This document shows, piece after piece, positions 1-11,297 of a stretch of 51,058 nucleotides of DNA. The notes under the pieces were generated by a model. The model made no database searches. It was given only the letters and a program-made list of their open reading frames with translations, and was not told the origin of the DNA. This DNA comes from Ectocarpus siliculosus (Eukaryota; Sar; Phaeophyceae; Ectocarpales; Ectocarpaceae), in assembly GCA_000310025.1 (NCBI GenBank), contig FN649734.1, positions 5,793,121 to 5,844,178 of the forward strand, in the 5' to 3' direction. Positions within the stretch are counted from its first letter, which is position 1, and every line of letters starts with the position of its first letter. The translations under genes and the position numbers were made by a program.

Positions 1-75
1 CGCTTTGACCCCCATGAGCCTGTCGAGCTCGCGATCCACGAAACCCGGGCTCCCCCCCCCCCCCCCTCTCATCCT

Positions 76-740
76 CCCCCCCCGGTGTTTGCCATGGGGG
101 TTGGGTTTTCGTCGCTTGGCAACGACGTTGTAAAACAAGCCGCCCCCCCCGGTGTTTGCCATCGGGGTTTGGGTTTTCGTCGCTTGGCAACGACGTTGTA
201 AAACAAGCCCCCCACTCGGTGTTTGCCATCGGGATTGGGTTTTCGTCGCTTGGCAACGACGTTGTAAAACAAGCCAATTCACTTCGTGAACTCGGCAACC
301 AGGTTACTGTTTTTTTTTTTTGGCGGTAACCATAATGGTGGTCGAGTAGATCATGTTGTGCGGGGTGGAGAAACCTCACTCCGCGCAACGGGGGATGATC
401 GTACCACGTTGTGTTAAAATGGTCAAGCTTCCTCGAGGCAGTTACACAGTGCTTACAACTGTCTCTGGAAGTAAAAGCACCAGAAAGTAAATTAAGTCAT
501 ACGTAGCTGTCATCCGTACGCAAGGAGGTAAGCACAAGATGCTGAACACCCTTAGCAGGATGCAGCTCACCCTTCATGCGACTCGCCAAATACCTCACGG
601 CGCTTCGCGCTTGGTGATGTGAGAGCCTGGTCCGGTGAGAACCCGGCGTGCTCCGTCCCGGCTTTGTAGGGATGCGAGGTCAATGGTCAAACGACTACGG
701 CATGCACGACTATGAGTACACCCCCCCCCCCCCCCCCCCC
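76..740 (+). repeat. Left arm of a long inverted repeat (partner 50514-51058)
   Basis: This stretch reappears as its reverse complement at the other end of the window. Matching landmarks in the same order are the unit running from GGTGTTTGCC to AAAACAAGCC, TTCACTTCGTGAACTCGGCA, GGTGGTCGAGTAGAT, CCTCGAGGCAGTTACACAGT, GCTGTCATCCGTA, CACCCTTCATGCGACTCGCC and GAGAACCCGGCGTGCTCCGT. The arm ends in a run of about 20 C at 721-740, and the partner begins with a run of G. The arms differ by scattered substitutions and small indels, so they are homologous but not a perfect palindrome. No protein is recognised in it. It could be the terminal repeats of one large element or two inverted copies of a dispersed repeat. 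Confidence 0.85.
84..275 (+). repeat. Three tandem copies of a ~58-bp unit
   Basis: The unit starts GGTGTTTGCCAT, continues through GGGTTTTCGTCGCTTGGCAA and ends TTGTAAAACAAGCC. Copies lie at about 84-141, 151-209 and 218-275, separated by 8-9 bases that are mostly C. The right arm of the inverted repeat holds only one copy, so the left arm has expanded or the right has contracted. The core contains an imperfect palindrome (CGTCG...AACGACG). Confidence 0.9.
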
Positions 741-810
741 TCTCACTCCCACTTGCACCGTACTCCTGTACTCTCCTGTTTTTGTTTCTTTGCTCCTCTG
801 GGCGACGCAG

Positions 811-3800
811 AAACGCGATCAGTGTCGGAAACCACGTTAGCGTGGACAGAAACGGTTACGAGGGGAACGTACGACGCACCCAAGCGGACGGCGGAGTTGT
901 ACGCCCCGGACGCGATTCTCTGGGGAACGGAGGTCTGCGGTCCCGACGACGACCTTTGGGGAACGGTCTCCGAAACGGTCCGCGACACTCCCGAGCAGAT
1001 CTACGCCTACTTCGTGAGTTCACTTTGTTGCTACTTCTGCTGTTGCTGTGCTGATGTGGATCGGCAATGCGGACGTCCCATGTTAGACGCCATCGCGTTG
1101 AAGCGTCAAAAATATTGTGTCCTGCCTACTCCGTCTCCTACATCCACCCGCGACGTGCCGTCGCTCCTGTAACTGTTAATAGCTACCACGGGTAGACGTT
1201 GGACGCGTCGCTTTCCTCAATGAGCAGTTCGACTTGGCATGCGTACATGCGAAATGACACCGCTGTCATGCAGCCTTTGCTCCTCCTCCTCCTCCTCCTC
1301 CTCCTCCTCCTCCTCCCCTTAAGAACTTCCCGCACGATGGTTGACTCAACGACCGCTGTTGCTGGCTTTCCCGAAACTGAGCTAAATAGATACAAATGTG
1401 ACGAAACGCCCCCGTTGAAAGAAATATTATAGTATGCAAAGAGCACTCCACCCGTCCGTCCGTCCGTCCGTCCGTCGTGTATCATGTTTGTTTGACAGTT
1501 GGATGCATATATCTTTCCCGAAACTGAGCTAAATACAAATCTGACGAAACGCCCCTGTTGAAATAAATATTATAGGATGCAAAGAGCACACCGCCCGTCC
1601 GTCCGTCCGTCGTGTATCATGTTTGTTTGGCAGTTGGATGCATACAGCAGTTTATCAACACCCTTTCCTCGTAGCCACGTGCTACCCGGTTGACCCCCCC
1701 CCCCCCCCCCCCTCGATCGACGGCACCACACTTGCGTCCACTGCAAAAACAGGACTACTTCGCTCGACTCCCGGAGCTGAAGGTAGTGGAGTACACTCCG
1801 GCCCCCGTTCGCGTCTACGGCGACTTCGCTGCGCAGGCCGGCACCTACACGTTTTCGTGGCAGGGTACAGATGGTTCGACCGTCGAGATGCGAGCCCGCT
1901 TCAGCTTCACGTTCAGGAGGGCGGGGCCGAGCAGCCCGCAGCCTTGGACGATCGTGGAACACCACTCCTCCTCCATGCCCACGTCCCCGTTAGAGCTCGA
2001 ATTAAACCGGGTGAGGGAGGGGTTGGTTGAGCGGTGGAACAAGGAACAACGCGCCCTTGTTTTTTTTGTGTCCTTGTTTTTTTTTTCTTGTGGAGGCCAG
2101 TTGGACTTTGCGTGGGCAAGGAGTATTGGCCCTTAGATGCTGACAGTCGATGTGCGGCAGCTGTTGAGAATACTTGCCCTCGTAGGCAGGAAAAAATTTA
2201 AGTGGCGTCCACTGCTTGGATTGTTGTGGTTGTGTGTTTATTTATATCAAGACAGGACAAACCTTTTTGAAAACCGCACGAAACGATGCATGTGCACCAC
2301 CAAGTTCGTGCTTGCACTGCTGTTGAACCTAAATATGAAGCAACTGTTGCGTGCATCGAGTGCCTGCATGCCCCAACACAGCTCAGGGCACCAACCGCAA
2401 CCGAAAGAAGCTTTCCTTACCCCCCCCCCTAATCACAACGCCCCCCCCAAATCACAAATGCAGGTTGGATCGAACACGAACCTGGCCGCCGCCGCTTCCG
2501 CCATTCCGGCACGAGAGGCCAAAATCGCATCCTCCACCGCGTCCGCCCGTTCCGCCGCCGCCGCTCCCGCTCCGGCACCTTCGCTCTCCGATCACCCCGA
2601 CGCGGAAGGGCCAGAGGCGTCGGTGTCGGCGGCGTCGGCGGCAGAACCCGCGCCGGCACCGGCGCCTAAGGCTAGCCGATCGCCGATTTGGAGCGGGTTG
2701 TTCCGTGCCTTCACCAGCTCGGCGGCGTCCGCTGCTTCGTCCGATCAGCCGGCTGCCGCTTCTGTGGCTTCTGCCCCAGAGGCCATGACGAAGACAGCGG
2801 AAGAGGAAGAGGAGGCGGAGGAGGCCAGGGCGGCGGAGGAGGCTAGAGCGGAGATCGAGAAAGCAGCGGAGGAGGCCAGGGCGGCGAGAGAGAGGTCGAG
2901 AGCAGCGTTGGCGGCAGCAGAAGCAGAAGCGAGAGCTGCGGCGGAGACTAAGGGCGGCCGTGCGTCCAGCAGCGGACTGCACACCCCGCCGGGGCCCGAG
3001 AGCGAGCATCATGAAGAGGTCAGGGCTTCTTCGTCCGCGGTGTCGTCTTCGGCTGTCGCTAGGGAGCTTTCGTTCGATGGCGCTGGTGCCGGAAAAGACG
3101 TGAGTATCCGCAACGACCTCCGAGATAAAGACTGTACTGTACAAGTACATATTTTGCGTCCCCAATATTGAATGCTGAAGAAAAACCCGAAACAAAGCAT
3201 TCACGTATATTGTCGTGCTGATATTTCTGTATATTGTATCCATATTTTGAGAGATGATCATGCCTTCTTTTTGTTCTTTTGGGTGGTTCTCTCACCCTCA
3301 CTGCGCTTTCCCTTGAAGAAACGCTTGCTCTACCTTCCTGGCGCGCGTGACGAGCGTTTGTGATTTCGGCCCCCGTCGATCGAGAGCATTTTTTGGACTA
3401 TGTTTTGTAGATGTTGATGGACCCGTTTCGCGTTTGATGTAGTTGGCCGTTGTTTGTATGGTATTGTTTTGTAAGTGATAGTGTTGTACGAAAGTATGTT
3501 ATGTTTACATCACTGGTATTGCTTTGTAAGTGAAAGTGTTGTAGGAAGTATGTTTTATTTGCATCACTCTTGCTCTGGACCTGCGGAGCGGCATGCACTC
3601 CTGTATGCTGTAGCCGATTGATGATCGTCGCAATGCCGAAGCTGCTATGCGTACCTCTTCTGTCTTCTCTCGTGCCTTGTCTTGAATCAACGCGGCGGCG
3701 GTTGCTATAGGTTACTGAATTTAATGTTTTCCTGAAACCCAGGCACTCACAAAAAAGCTTCCTGTCTTTTGTCGTAGCCACTTGCTGCCTTCACTGGCCC

Positions 3801-4852
3801 CCTCAACAGCCACGGAGCCCCCTTGTCCTTGTAGGCGATGTCTTATGACAATCGGGAGTAACCTATAGCCTCTTCTCGCTGTTTACCAATGCTGCTGTGA
3901 CACTCACGACCCCCGCCCCCTTCCTGTCCTTCCGCTGCTGCTGCTACTGCTTCACAAGGCCAAGATTCACGATATTACGGCGACGGTCGGCCCCCTAGGC
4001 CTAGGGCTGATGCTCGGGGAGGAGAAAGAAGGCACCCGATGGGTCGTTAAGGGATTTCGAGTCATGCCAGACGGAAAGCCCAACCCTGCCGAGGTGAGCT
4101 TGTCAACCATACCACGTGTTTTCTCTCGCTCTTGCTGTTCTGTCGTTCCCAATTTCTTTTGCTGTTTTTTGTATTTCGGTGGAAAGCCTATGTAAGCCTA
4201 CAGAGGCGAGATTTTGATATTCTTCGCCCTCGTCTTGAGGTCTGGTCCGCAGGTTCAAGATAATTGTAGGTCGGGAGTCACGGGACGCACGTCCGTTGTG
4301 TATCTGTCGCCTGAGCTGTAGGTTGGGCACACGATTGACGTACATGTACGTTGCTACAGTAGCGCATCACGGGTGCAATCTCCCCAACGTCTCTCGAGGA
4401 CGATTGATTGCTTGATTGCCTCTTTTCACGGCAGTTGGCTGGCTGTATGCTGTGTCACACGTCATTCGTTGTTTCGTGTTTGAGTATTGAAGTACTGTAT
4501 GCATTCGGAGTGCGTCTCCCTTGTACATTCTGCGGCTGGTGTTGTTGGAGAGTAATGGCGATGGTGGTAATTTTCCGGGGGTATGCGGCAACAACGCCAC
4601 CAGCTGCTTTAGACGTGCTCATGCCCGTGCTGACGCCACCGGTCCGACACTCACTCACTCTTCTTTCATTCCCCTCTTTTCCTTCTCTCGTCGTGCTCGC
4701 TGTGACCACAGGCGGCCGGTATCGAAGTCGGCGACACTCTCCAGAAACTGGGCGGGGTGCCCTTGGGCTCGTACAGAGACGGAATTGAGATTTTCAAGAA
4801 GCAAAGGGGCCCCGTCGTTCTCACCATTTCCCGCCAAAACGGTGCGAAATGA
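811..4852 (+). CDS. Gene A: NTF2-like (SnoaL/CaMKII-association type) plus PDZ protein, 5' end missing
   Basis: Spliced model: 811-1013, 1753-2010, 2464-3099, 3959-4093, 4712-4852 (TGA), about 456 residues. Junctions are CAG acceptors (AAG for exon 4) and GTGAG-type donors, all phase 0 after a phase-1 entry. Exons 1-2 encode an NTF2-like fold of the SnoaL / CaMKII-association type, seen as ALYAPD-like and LWGTVSE motifs, DTPEQIYAYF, then VRVYGDF, QAGTYTF, RARFSFTFRR and PWTIVEHHSSSMP. Exon 3 is a 212-residue Ala/Ser/Glu-rich linker with a likely coiled coil (EEEEAEEARAAEEARAEIEK). Exons 4-5 form a PDZ domain: GLGLMLG carboxylate-binding loop, then RWVVKGF, NPAE/AAGIEVGDTLQ, GGVPLG and PVVLTISRQ. 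NTF2-like domains often oligomerise and PDZ domains bind C-terminal peptides, so a scaffold role is possible but inferred. The first exon(s) are absent; the inverted repeat begins 70 bp upstream. Exon 1 has 36 nt more than its paralogues. The exon 4 start could also be 3965. Confidence 0.72.
1278..1316 (+). repeat. (CTC)n microsatellite
   Basis: About a dozen CTC trinucleotides in intron 1 of gene A. It makes the local leucine- and glycine-rich open frames on the two strands, which are not genes. Confidence 0.95.
1366..1643 (+). repeat. Tandem duplication in intron 1 of gene A
   Basis: Two copies, about 1366-1512 and 1513-1643. Both start CTTTCCCGAAACTGAGCTAA, pass through GACGAAACGCCCC, AAATATTATA and GCAAAGAGCAC, then a CCGT tetranucleotide run, and end CAGTTGGATGCATA. 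They differ by a few substitutions and by the length of the CCGT run, so the duplication looks recent. Confidence 0.93.
3460..3568 (+). repeat. Two-copy tandem repeat in an intron of gene A
   Basis: Two copies of about 55 bp, starting GGTATTG and ending ACATCACT or GCATCACT, at 3460-3514 and 3515-3568. They share TTTGTAAGTGA.AGTGTTGTA with minor changes. The repeat lies in the intron before the PDZ exons. Confidence 0.88.
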
Positions 4853-7062
4853 TGTTTTTCCCGTTCCGTTGCCGTAACCGTTACCGTTGTAGGAGCCGTC
4901 TGTTGCCAGTTTCCAACCGGTACCAGCAGCACGAGTGATGATGTCGGACCAGCCGGCCGGAAAGGGAAGTTGGCCCGGACTGAAGAAAGTTACAAGAAAT
5001 TATTTCCCCGCTGCTGGAGTGAGGGAAAGATGGGGGTTCGTTTCATTCTGTTCCGATTTTTTTTTTTTCCCCACTCTTACAGATGCGTTTTTGTTAGGAT
5101 GTACCTCTCCATACTGCGGAGGATAGAAGCGCTATGTTTTTTCCGGACGATAGGGTTTGTATGTCCGGAAGTGTAACCTGCTCTGCAGCGTGGTTCTCAT
5201 TTTTACCTTGTTTTGTTGGATGCACTTCCGAGAAATTTTCAATAAATATTTTCGTGGCCGCCGTTGGCTGGCTCTTTGCTGGCTAACGATTCGATCGGTT
5301 GGCTTGGGACATGACTAACTGTCGTTGATCACACACAAGCGCGTACCTAGTCAGGTCAAGGTCCAATGGGGCTGGCCGCCAACCCGATTTGGTGCTGATG
5401 GGCAAAAAAAGCATGTGCGGCAGGACGATTTGTACGTTCACCTCTTTGCGCGTTGCTCGTGCTCTCGGTGTGGTGATATTTTCTCTCTTGGGACCGTGAA
5501 CTTAGTGCTTGATCAGTCCCCCTCTGCCATAAGCTCATGTTAAGTGTCCAAGCGTTTTAGTTCTTGTACCGGTGGCAATATGGAGAGGGAAAACTCCAAT
5601 TAGAAGAAATCACAGACGGGAGAGGGGATTTTGTCGCCGCGGGCGAGTCATGTATTGTTGGGCAGCGGGGAGCTTTATTCTAGAGTCCGGGTGGTGTACA
5701 GGGGTGCTCGTAAGCGGAGTTTAGAGTAAGCTTCTTCCACCAAACTTCCTCACCTCATCCGGTTTATACATTATTTTCTCTGCTTGTTGTTCTGGGACGA
5801 TACGATGTATGGCGGCTTTGTTGCTGTAGAGTTATTGGCTAGCGGTTTGGGGAGTTGGGAGGCCAACGTTACTTGTAGTTGTGCGTAAGAAGCCGGATGA
5901 CTGGAACGGTCGTTCGTTAAAACCTCTAGTGATAGTTTTACATGTTAGTCAGACTCTCTCTCTTGCGTCAGCCGGCCCTGGTTAGTTTGATCGTGATGAC
6001 GTGCTGGTAACCCTGTGCCCTCGGACAAGGACTGAGCTTGCCGGTTGGGTTGGTACCGGACATGTAGACGTTCGATGCAGAGACAATGACGGACTCCGAC
6101 AACTTTTCAAGCATTTCACTAGCCAAGGCTTGCGTTTCTACACTCTTGGTCAATCACCCGCGGAAGCAGAAAGTTCGAGTTTTGAATCCCCCCCCTGCTA
6201 TAGATCTCGCGGAACACGAATTACTAGCTTGGCTGGGCATGGGCACCGTTCACTGATTGAACATATGCGTCACGTACATGGCAATCTTGAACGATCACCC
6301 AGACTTGGGGCTAACCTGGGGCAAAACGCACGTCTGGCAATCTCTTTGAGAAACCCGCCTAGGCTTGTGTGTCGTTTGTCCGAATCACCTCCACCCTTAG
6401 CGTGGCGAGACGGAAGCCCGAGTGGAGAAGTGTGGATCAACGTCGGCATCAATCGACCACGCTTGAGCTGCTTGAACTTTTCTCCCTCTTGCCTCCTTGT
6501 TTTCCGTGTCGGCACTCGGTCGCACAAAAGAAGTGATCGTGAAATCGCTTTCTCTGATATATTTTCTTTTGTTTTGTGCACGGTTCTGGAAATTGTTTAG
6601 AACATTCCCAGATCCGTTCCTCGTAATACATCAGTATCTTGGTGTAGCAGCCTTTTCCAGTACGGCTTTGGGCAGCTATGAAACACCGCTGTTCCAACGC
6701 GGCCCTGTTTTGACGCGTTCTGTACGCCTAACGCGCAAGCTTTCTTGGGCAGTCTTTGTGGGCCTCTGCTGCACAGCAGCTAGCTTTTTGGGGTTGTCCA
6801 CCGCCGAACCTCTGAGCTGAAAGCTGAGGATGCCATCTGAGCCCCCCTCACGTCTTGAATGATTGAATGAAGCCTTGGGTGTGTGGCCGGAGTGAACTTG
6901 GTAGATCAGATCAGAAATCCTACCGGTACGCTTGGAAGTGACGGGAACAGCAGAGATGCTGCCAGATGCATACAGGGACTTTCAACGATTGATTGTCAAC
7001 GCAACCAATAGAAGAGGGGCGCCGTATAGGTTATCCGTCTTGTTCTTGTACGGACAGTCTAG
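4853..7062. other. Intergenic stretch after gene A
   Basis: No gene is supported here. An AATAAA at 5241-5246, about 390 bp after the gene A stop, could be a polyadenylation signal. Open frames at 4935-5126, 6001-6600 and 6497-6820 lack recognisable motifs and clear splice context. A T-run lies at 5059-5068. Confidence 0.5.
5241..5246 (+). promoter_or_regulatory. Candidate polyadenylation signal of gene A
   Basis: A canonical AATAAA hexamer in AT-rich sequence downstream of the gene A stop codon. The hexamer is not tightly conserved in many algae, so this is only a candidate. Confidence 0.3.
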
Positions 7063-7206
7063 CGATCACTTTGCTTCATGGTGCCGTGTGCCTTGGGTTC
7101 TACGACGGAAGTCTCGATTGAACCTCCTGACCAAGAAAAATGGGAGCTCTCTTGGCCAGCCGAAAATTGGTCGTGCGTCTTGCCCTTGGGTACTATGTCC
7201 ATCGTA
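7063..7206 (+). CDS. Candidate short exon, possibly N-terminal to the coiled-coil gene
   Basis: A short frame with protein-like composition begins after an in-frame TAG at 7060-7062. It contains an ATG at 7078 (MVPCALGSTTEVSIEPPD, then EKWELSWPAENWSC) and ends exactly at a strong GTGAGT donor at 7207 in phase 0. It could be a first exon (start 7078) or an internal exon using the AG at 7061-7062. The next good exon, at 7560, begins in phase 1, so the two do not join directly. Either a small exon lies between them, the next exon uses another acceptor, or this belongs to a different transcript. No family is recognised. Confidence 0.35.
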
Positions 7207-7342
7207 GTGAGTTTACAAGCCAGCCAGCTGTTGTGACACCGTTGAGTTCCCTTAAAATGGACGTGAACTATTGCCCTCCTCGGAAAAGGGTTTATCCACC
7301 CTTGTGTTGCGACCCACGGACGGCTGAGCAGCCCGCTTTCTA

Positions 7343-7344
<2 letters not shown>

Positions 7345-7388
<44 letters not shown>
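7345..7388 (+). repeat. (CT)n microsatellite upstream of the coiled-coil exon
   Basis: About 20 CT dinucleotides, roughly 170 bp before the exon at 7560. It may contribute pyrimidines to a 3' splice site. A second CT run lies before the next exon of the same gene at 11258-11310. Confidence 0.9.
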
Positions 7389-7390
<2 letters not shown>

Positions 7391-7559
7391 CGCGCGAGAC
7401 CAGCCAATTGTTGTAACAATTCATGCTTGCCGAACCTATCCGTTCGTTCGACTGATCTCTCACCCCGCCCGCACACGCCGCCGCCGCCGCCGTTCTTCCA
7501 CGTCGTCACCGCATATTGTGTCCCTCTTCCTGCACCGCCTCCGCCGCCCCGTTTCACAG

Positions 7560-10500
7560 TACGCCCCCTGTTCAACGGGGTCGGCATGCAGTCGGGCCCG
7601 CCTCCTCCGTCCCTCTTTGCGGCAAGGCTAGTGTCCGCCCTGGAACACCGCGCCGAGACCGCGGAGCAGATCGCGGGGGAACGGGCGAAGCAGGTCGGGG
7701 AGCTCGAAGGCCGCGTCGAGAGGGCGGAGGCTCTGCAGAGAGACCTAGCGGAGCAAGTCCTGCAGCAGGAGACCAACGCGGAGACCGCCGAGCTTCTCGC
7801 CAAGGAGCGGGCCAATCAGATCGCGGAGCTGGAGGAGGCGAACGCGAAGCAGGTCGGGGAGCTAGAGCATAGGATCCAGGGCGCCGAGTCGGCGGTGGCC
7901 GCGGCGGCGGAGGCGGCGGTAGCGGCGGCGGAGCTGAGGGCGGCGGAGGACGAGCTGGGCGGGGAGAGCGCGAGGTCCCTCGCCGAAAATCGCGCCAGGG
8001 AGCTCTCGGCGGTCAAGGCGGAATCGGCGAGGCTCGTGGCCGACCTGGAGCAGCGCGTCAGGGGCGCCGAGTCCCTCGCGGCCGAGCGGGCGCAGCAGTC
8101 CGCCGCCTCCAAGGAGGCCGCGGCGAAGAAGATAGCGGAGCTGGAGCAGCGGGCGGAGAACGCGGAGGAAGCGGCGGCGGCCGCGGCGGCGACGGCGGCG
8201 AAGCAGCTCGGGGAGGTGCTGGAGCAGCGCGCCGAGAACGCCGACTTGTTGGCCGAGGAGCGGGCGAAGCAGGCCGCCGCCCTCGAGAAGGCCTCCGCGA
8301 AGCAGATGGAGGAGCTCAAGCAGCGCGCGGAGAACGCCGAGCTGGCGGCGGCGGCGGCGTCGACGGCGGCGGCGGTGGCGGCGCAGCAGATGGCGGGGCT
8401 CGAGAAGCGGGGCCAGAGCGTGGGGTCTCTGGCAGAGGAGCGGGCGAAGAAGATGGCCGTCTTCGAGGAGCGCGCACAGAGGGCCAAGTCTCTCGCCGGA
8501 GCGCAGGCGAAGCACATCGCGGAGCTGGAGCAGCACTCCGAGAGCGCGGCAGCGCTGGCGGCCGAGCGGGCCAAGCAGCTGTCGAACCTGGAGGCAACCA
8601 CGGCGAGGCAGGTCGAGGAGATGAAGAAGCGCGTCGAGAGCGCCGAGTCCCGGGCGGCGGAGCGAGTGCAGCAGGCCGCGGACGTCGAGAAGGCGTCGGC
8701 CGTGGAGATCGCAAGGTGGAAGCAGCGCGCGGAGAGCGCCGACTCCGCGGCGGCGGCGGCCTCCGAAGCGGCGGCGCTGGCGGCGCAGCAGCGGGCGGAG
8801 CTCGAGAAGCGGGGCGAGAGCGCGGGGTCCCTGGCGGCCGAGCGGGCGAAGCAGATGGCGGTGTTCGAGGAGCGGGCGGAAAGGGCCAAGTCTCTGGCCG
8901 AGGCGCAGGCGAAGCACATCGCGAAGCTGGAGCAGCACTCGGAAACCGTGGCCTCCCTCGCGGCCGAGCGGGCGGAGCAGATCTCGAAGCTCGAGGTCAC
9001 GACGGCGAAGGAGATCAGGGACCTGGAGAAGCGGGTCGAGAGCGCGGAGCAGACATCCTGCGAGCGCGCCAAGCAGCTCTTGGAGCTGGGCCACCGCGCC
9101 GAGACCGCGGAGATTCGCGGCAGGGAGGCCGGCAAGCAGCTGATGGACCAGGACAACCGGGCCGAGACCGCGGAGCTCCTGGCCAACACGCGGGCGAAGA
9201 AGATCGAGGAGCTGGAGGAGTCGACGACGAAGCAGGTGCGGGAGCTGACCCGTCGTGCGGAAGCCGCGGAGCTCTTGGCGACGGAGCGGGGCGACAGCCT
9301 CACGGAGTTGGAGGCGGCTCGGGCGAAGCAGGTGGAGGAGCTGGAGACCACCACGGGAAAGCAGATCGGGGACCTCGAGCAGCGCGCGGGGACCGCGGAG
9401 CTTCTCTCGATGAAGCTCGCCAAGCAGATCGCGGAGCTAGAGGCCGTGACGGCGAAGCAGGTGGTGGAGCTGGAGAGGAGGGTCAAGAGCGCCGACTCGG
9501 TGGCGGTGGAGCACGCGCACAAGATGGCGGTCTTCGAGGAGGCCTCTTGCAAGCAGATCGCGGAGCTGGAGCAGCGCGCGGAGAGCGCCGAGCTTGCCGT
9601 GGCGGAGGCGGCGGCGGCGGCGGTGGCGGTGGCCTCGCAGTTGTCGGAGGTCGAGCAGCGGGCGGAGACCGCCGAGAACCTCGCCGCCGAGAGGAGCAAG
9701 AGGCTCCGGGAGGTCGAGGCGTCGGCGGCGAAGCAGATCGGGGAGCTGGACCACCGCGCGGAGACCGCGGAGCTCCTGGCGGCGGAGCGGGCGAAGCAGA
9801 TCCTGGTGCTCGAGCAGCGGGGCGAGAGCGTCGCCTCTCTCGCGGCAGAGCGGGCGAGGCAGGTCGGGGAGCTCGAGCAGCGCGGCGAGAGCGTTGGGTC
9901 GCTGGCGGCCGAGAGGGGCAAGCAGATGGCCGTGTTCGAGGAGCGCGCGGACAGGGCAAAGTCTCTCGCCGGGACGCAGGCGAAGCACATCGCGGAGCTC
10001 GAGCAACGGTCCGATCGCTTGGGGTCGCTGGCGGCGAAGCGCGCCAAGCAGCTCCTGGACGTGGAGGCGAACACGACGAAGCAGATCGACGAGCTGCAGC
10101 AGCGGGCGGACGGCGCGGAGGCCAAGACGAAGGACTTGAAGAAGCTGCTTCTCGAGCAGGACCACCGCGCAAAGACCGCGGAGCTCCTGGCGGCGGAGCG
10201 GGCGAAGCAGATCGTGGTGCTGGAGCAGCGGGGTGACAACACCACCTCCCTGGCGCTGGAGCGGGCCAAGCAGCTCGGGGAGCTGGAGCAGCGCGTCGAC
10301 AGCGCGGCCTCCTTGGCCGCCGAGCGGGCGAAGCAGATCGCCCACATCGAGTCCGTCACGGCGAAGCAGATCGAGGAGCTGGAGCAGCGGGTCGAGAGCG
10401 CCGTCAGCCTCGTGGTGGAGCGGGGCAAGAGGATCGGGGAGCTCGAGCAGCGCGTCGAGAGGTCGGAAGCGGAGGCGGCGGCGGCGATCCAGTCCGGCGA

Positions 10501-11258
10501 GGCTGGGGCCGCCGGGGCCGCCGCCGCGGCGGCTAAGCTGATCGAGGAGCTGGAGCAACGCCTGGAGAGCGCCCAGGGCGAGGCGGCCGCAGCGGTGACG
10601 CTCATCACCGAGCTGGAGCAGCGCGTCGAGAGCGCCGACTTCCTTGCGGTCGAGCGGGCGAAAAAGATCGACCACCTCAACGTGACCACGGCGAAGCAGA
10701 TCGGGGACCTGGAGCAGCGGGTCGAGGCGGCCGAGGCCCTCGCGGCCGAGAGGGCGGATATGGTGGAGGAGCTGACCCGGCGGGCGGAGGGCGCGATCGC
10801 GGCGGCGGCGGCGGCGCAGGAGCAGGTGGACGACGTGGAGGCGTCGGCGAGGCAGCGGGAGCTGTCGGCTTCGCGCGCTCTTGAGGCGAGTTGGCGTCTT
10901 CTGTGCCTTGTTGGTCTCGCGATCCGTCGGTCCTGTACTGCTGTGTGTGTACATTACCGCTTTGTGTTAGGTGCTGTACAGTCAGAGTGCTAGGGGTATT
11001 GACTTTGTACCACGGTTTTGTGCGCACACTGTGTTTGCTTTTTGAGGGTTGTGACGTTTTGTTGCCTCAGTCGAGACGGTGGAGACGGAGAGGGAAGAGA
11101 GAAAATAACCCTTTTGTGGCGTCCGTAGCTGTACAGCACCACCGTCCGTGTGACTCCACTCCGGCTGTTGTATCAGAAGGACATGGCACCGAACAGGCGT
11201 CAAACTGAACTCTGCAGCATAGGTGGGAGGAGAACGAAGCTTACACACCCATTATGTT

Positions 11259-11297
<39 letters not shown>

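Noticed and set aside
84-275. Cloning-vector contamination
   Set aside because: The repeat unit shares ACGACGTTGTAAAAC and GGGTTTTC with the lacZ-alpha primer region of pUC vectors, as I recall it. The rest of the unit differs, there is no polylinker, and diverged copies are embedded in the inverted repeat. The resemblance might still cause primer mispriming.
2137-2463. In-frame extension of gene A exon 3 to an upstream ATG
   Set aside because: The sequence before the TGCAG acceptor at 2463 is AT-richer and contains a poly-C tract typical of an intron end. The exon boundary also fits phase 0 from 2010.
6001-6600. 199-codon plus-strand frame
   Set aside because: It starts at GTG, has no recognisable motif and lacks the GC-rich codon pattern of supported exons.
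8716-10236. 506-codon plus-strand frame rich in Gly, Arg and Ala
   Set aside because: It is another frame of the same repetitive exon, with no motif and no splice support.
7816-10689. 957-codon open frame on the minus strand
   Set aside because: It is the antisense shadow of the coiled-coil exon. GC-rich, repetitive codons leave the opposite strand free of stops, and its Ser/Ala/Cys-rich product repeats only because the sense strand does.
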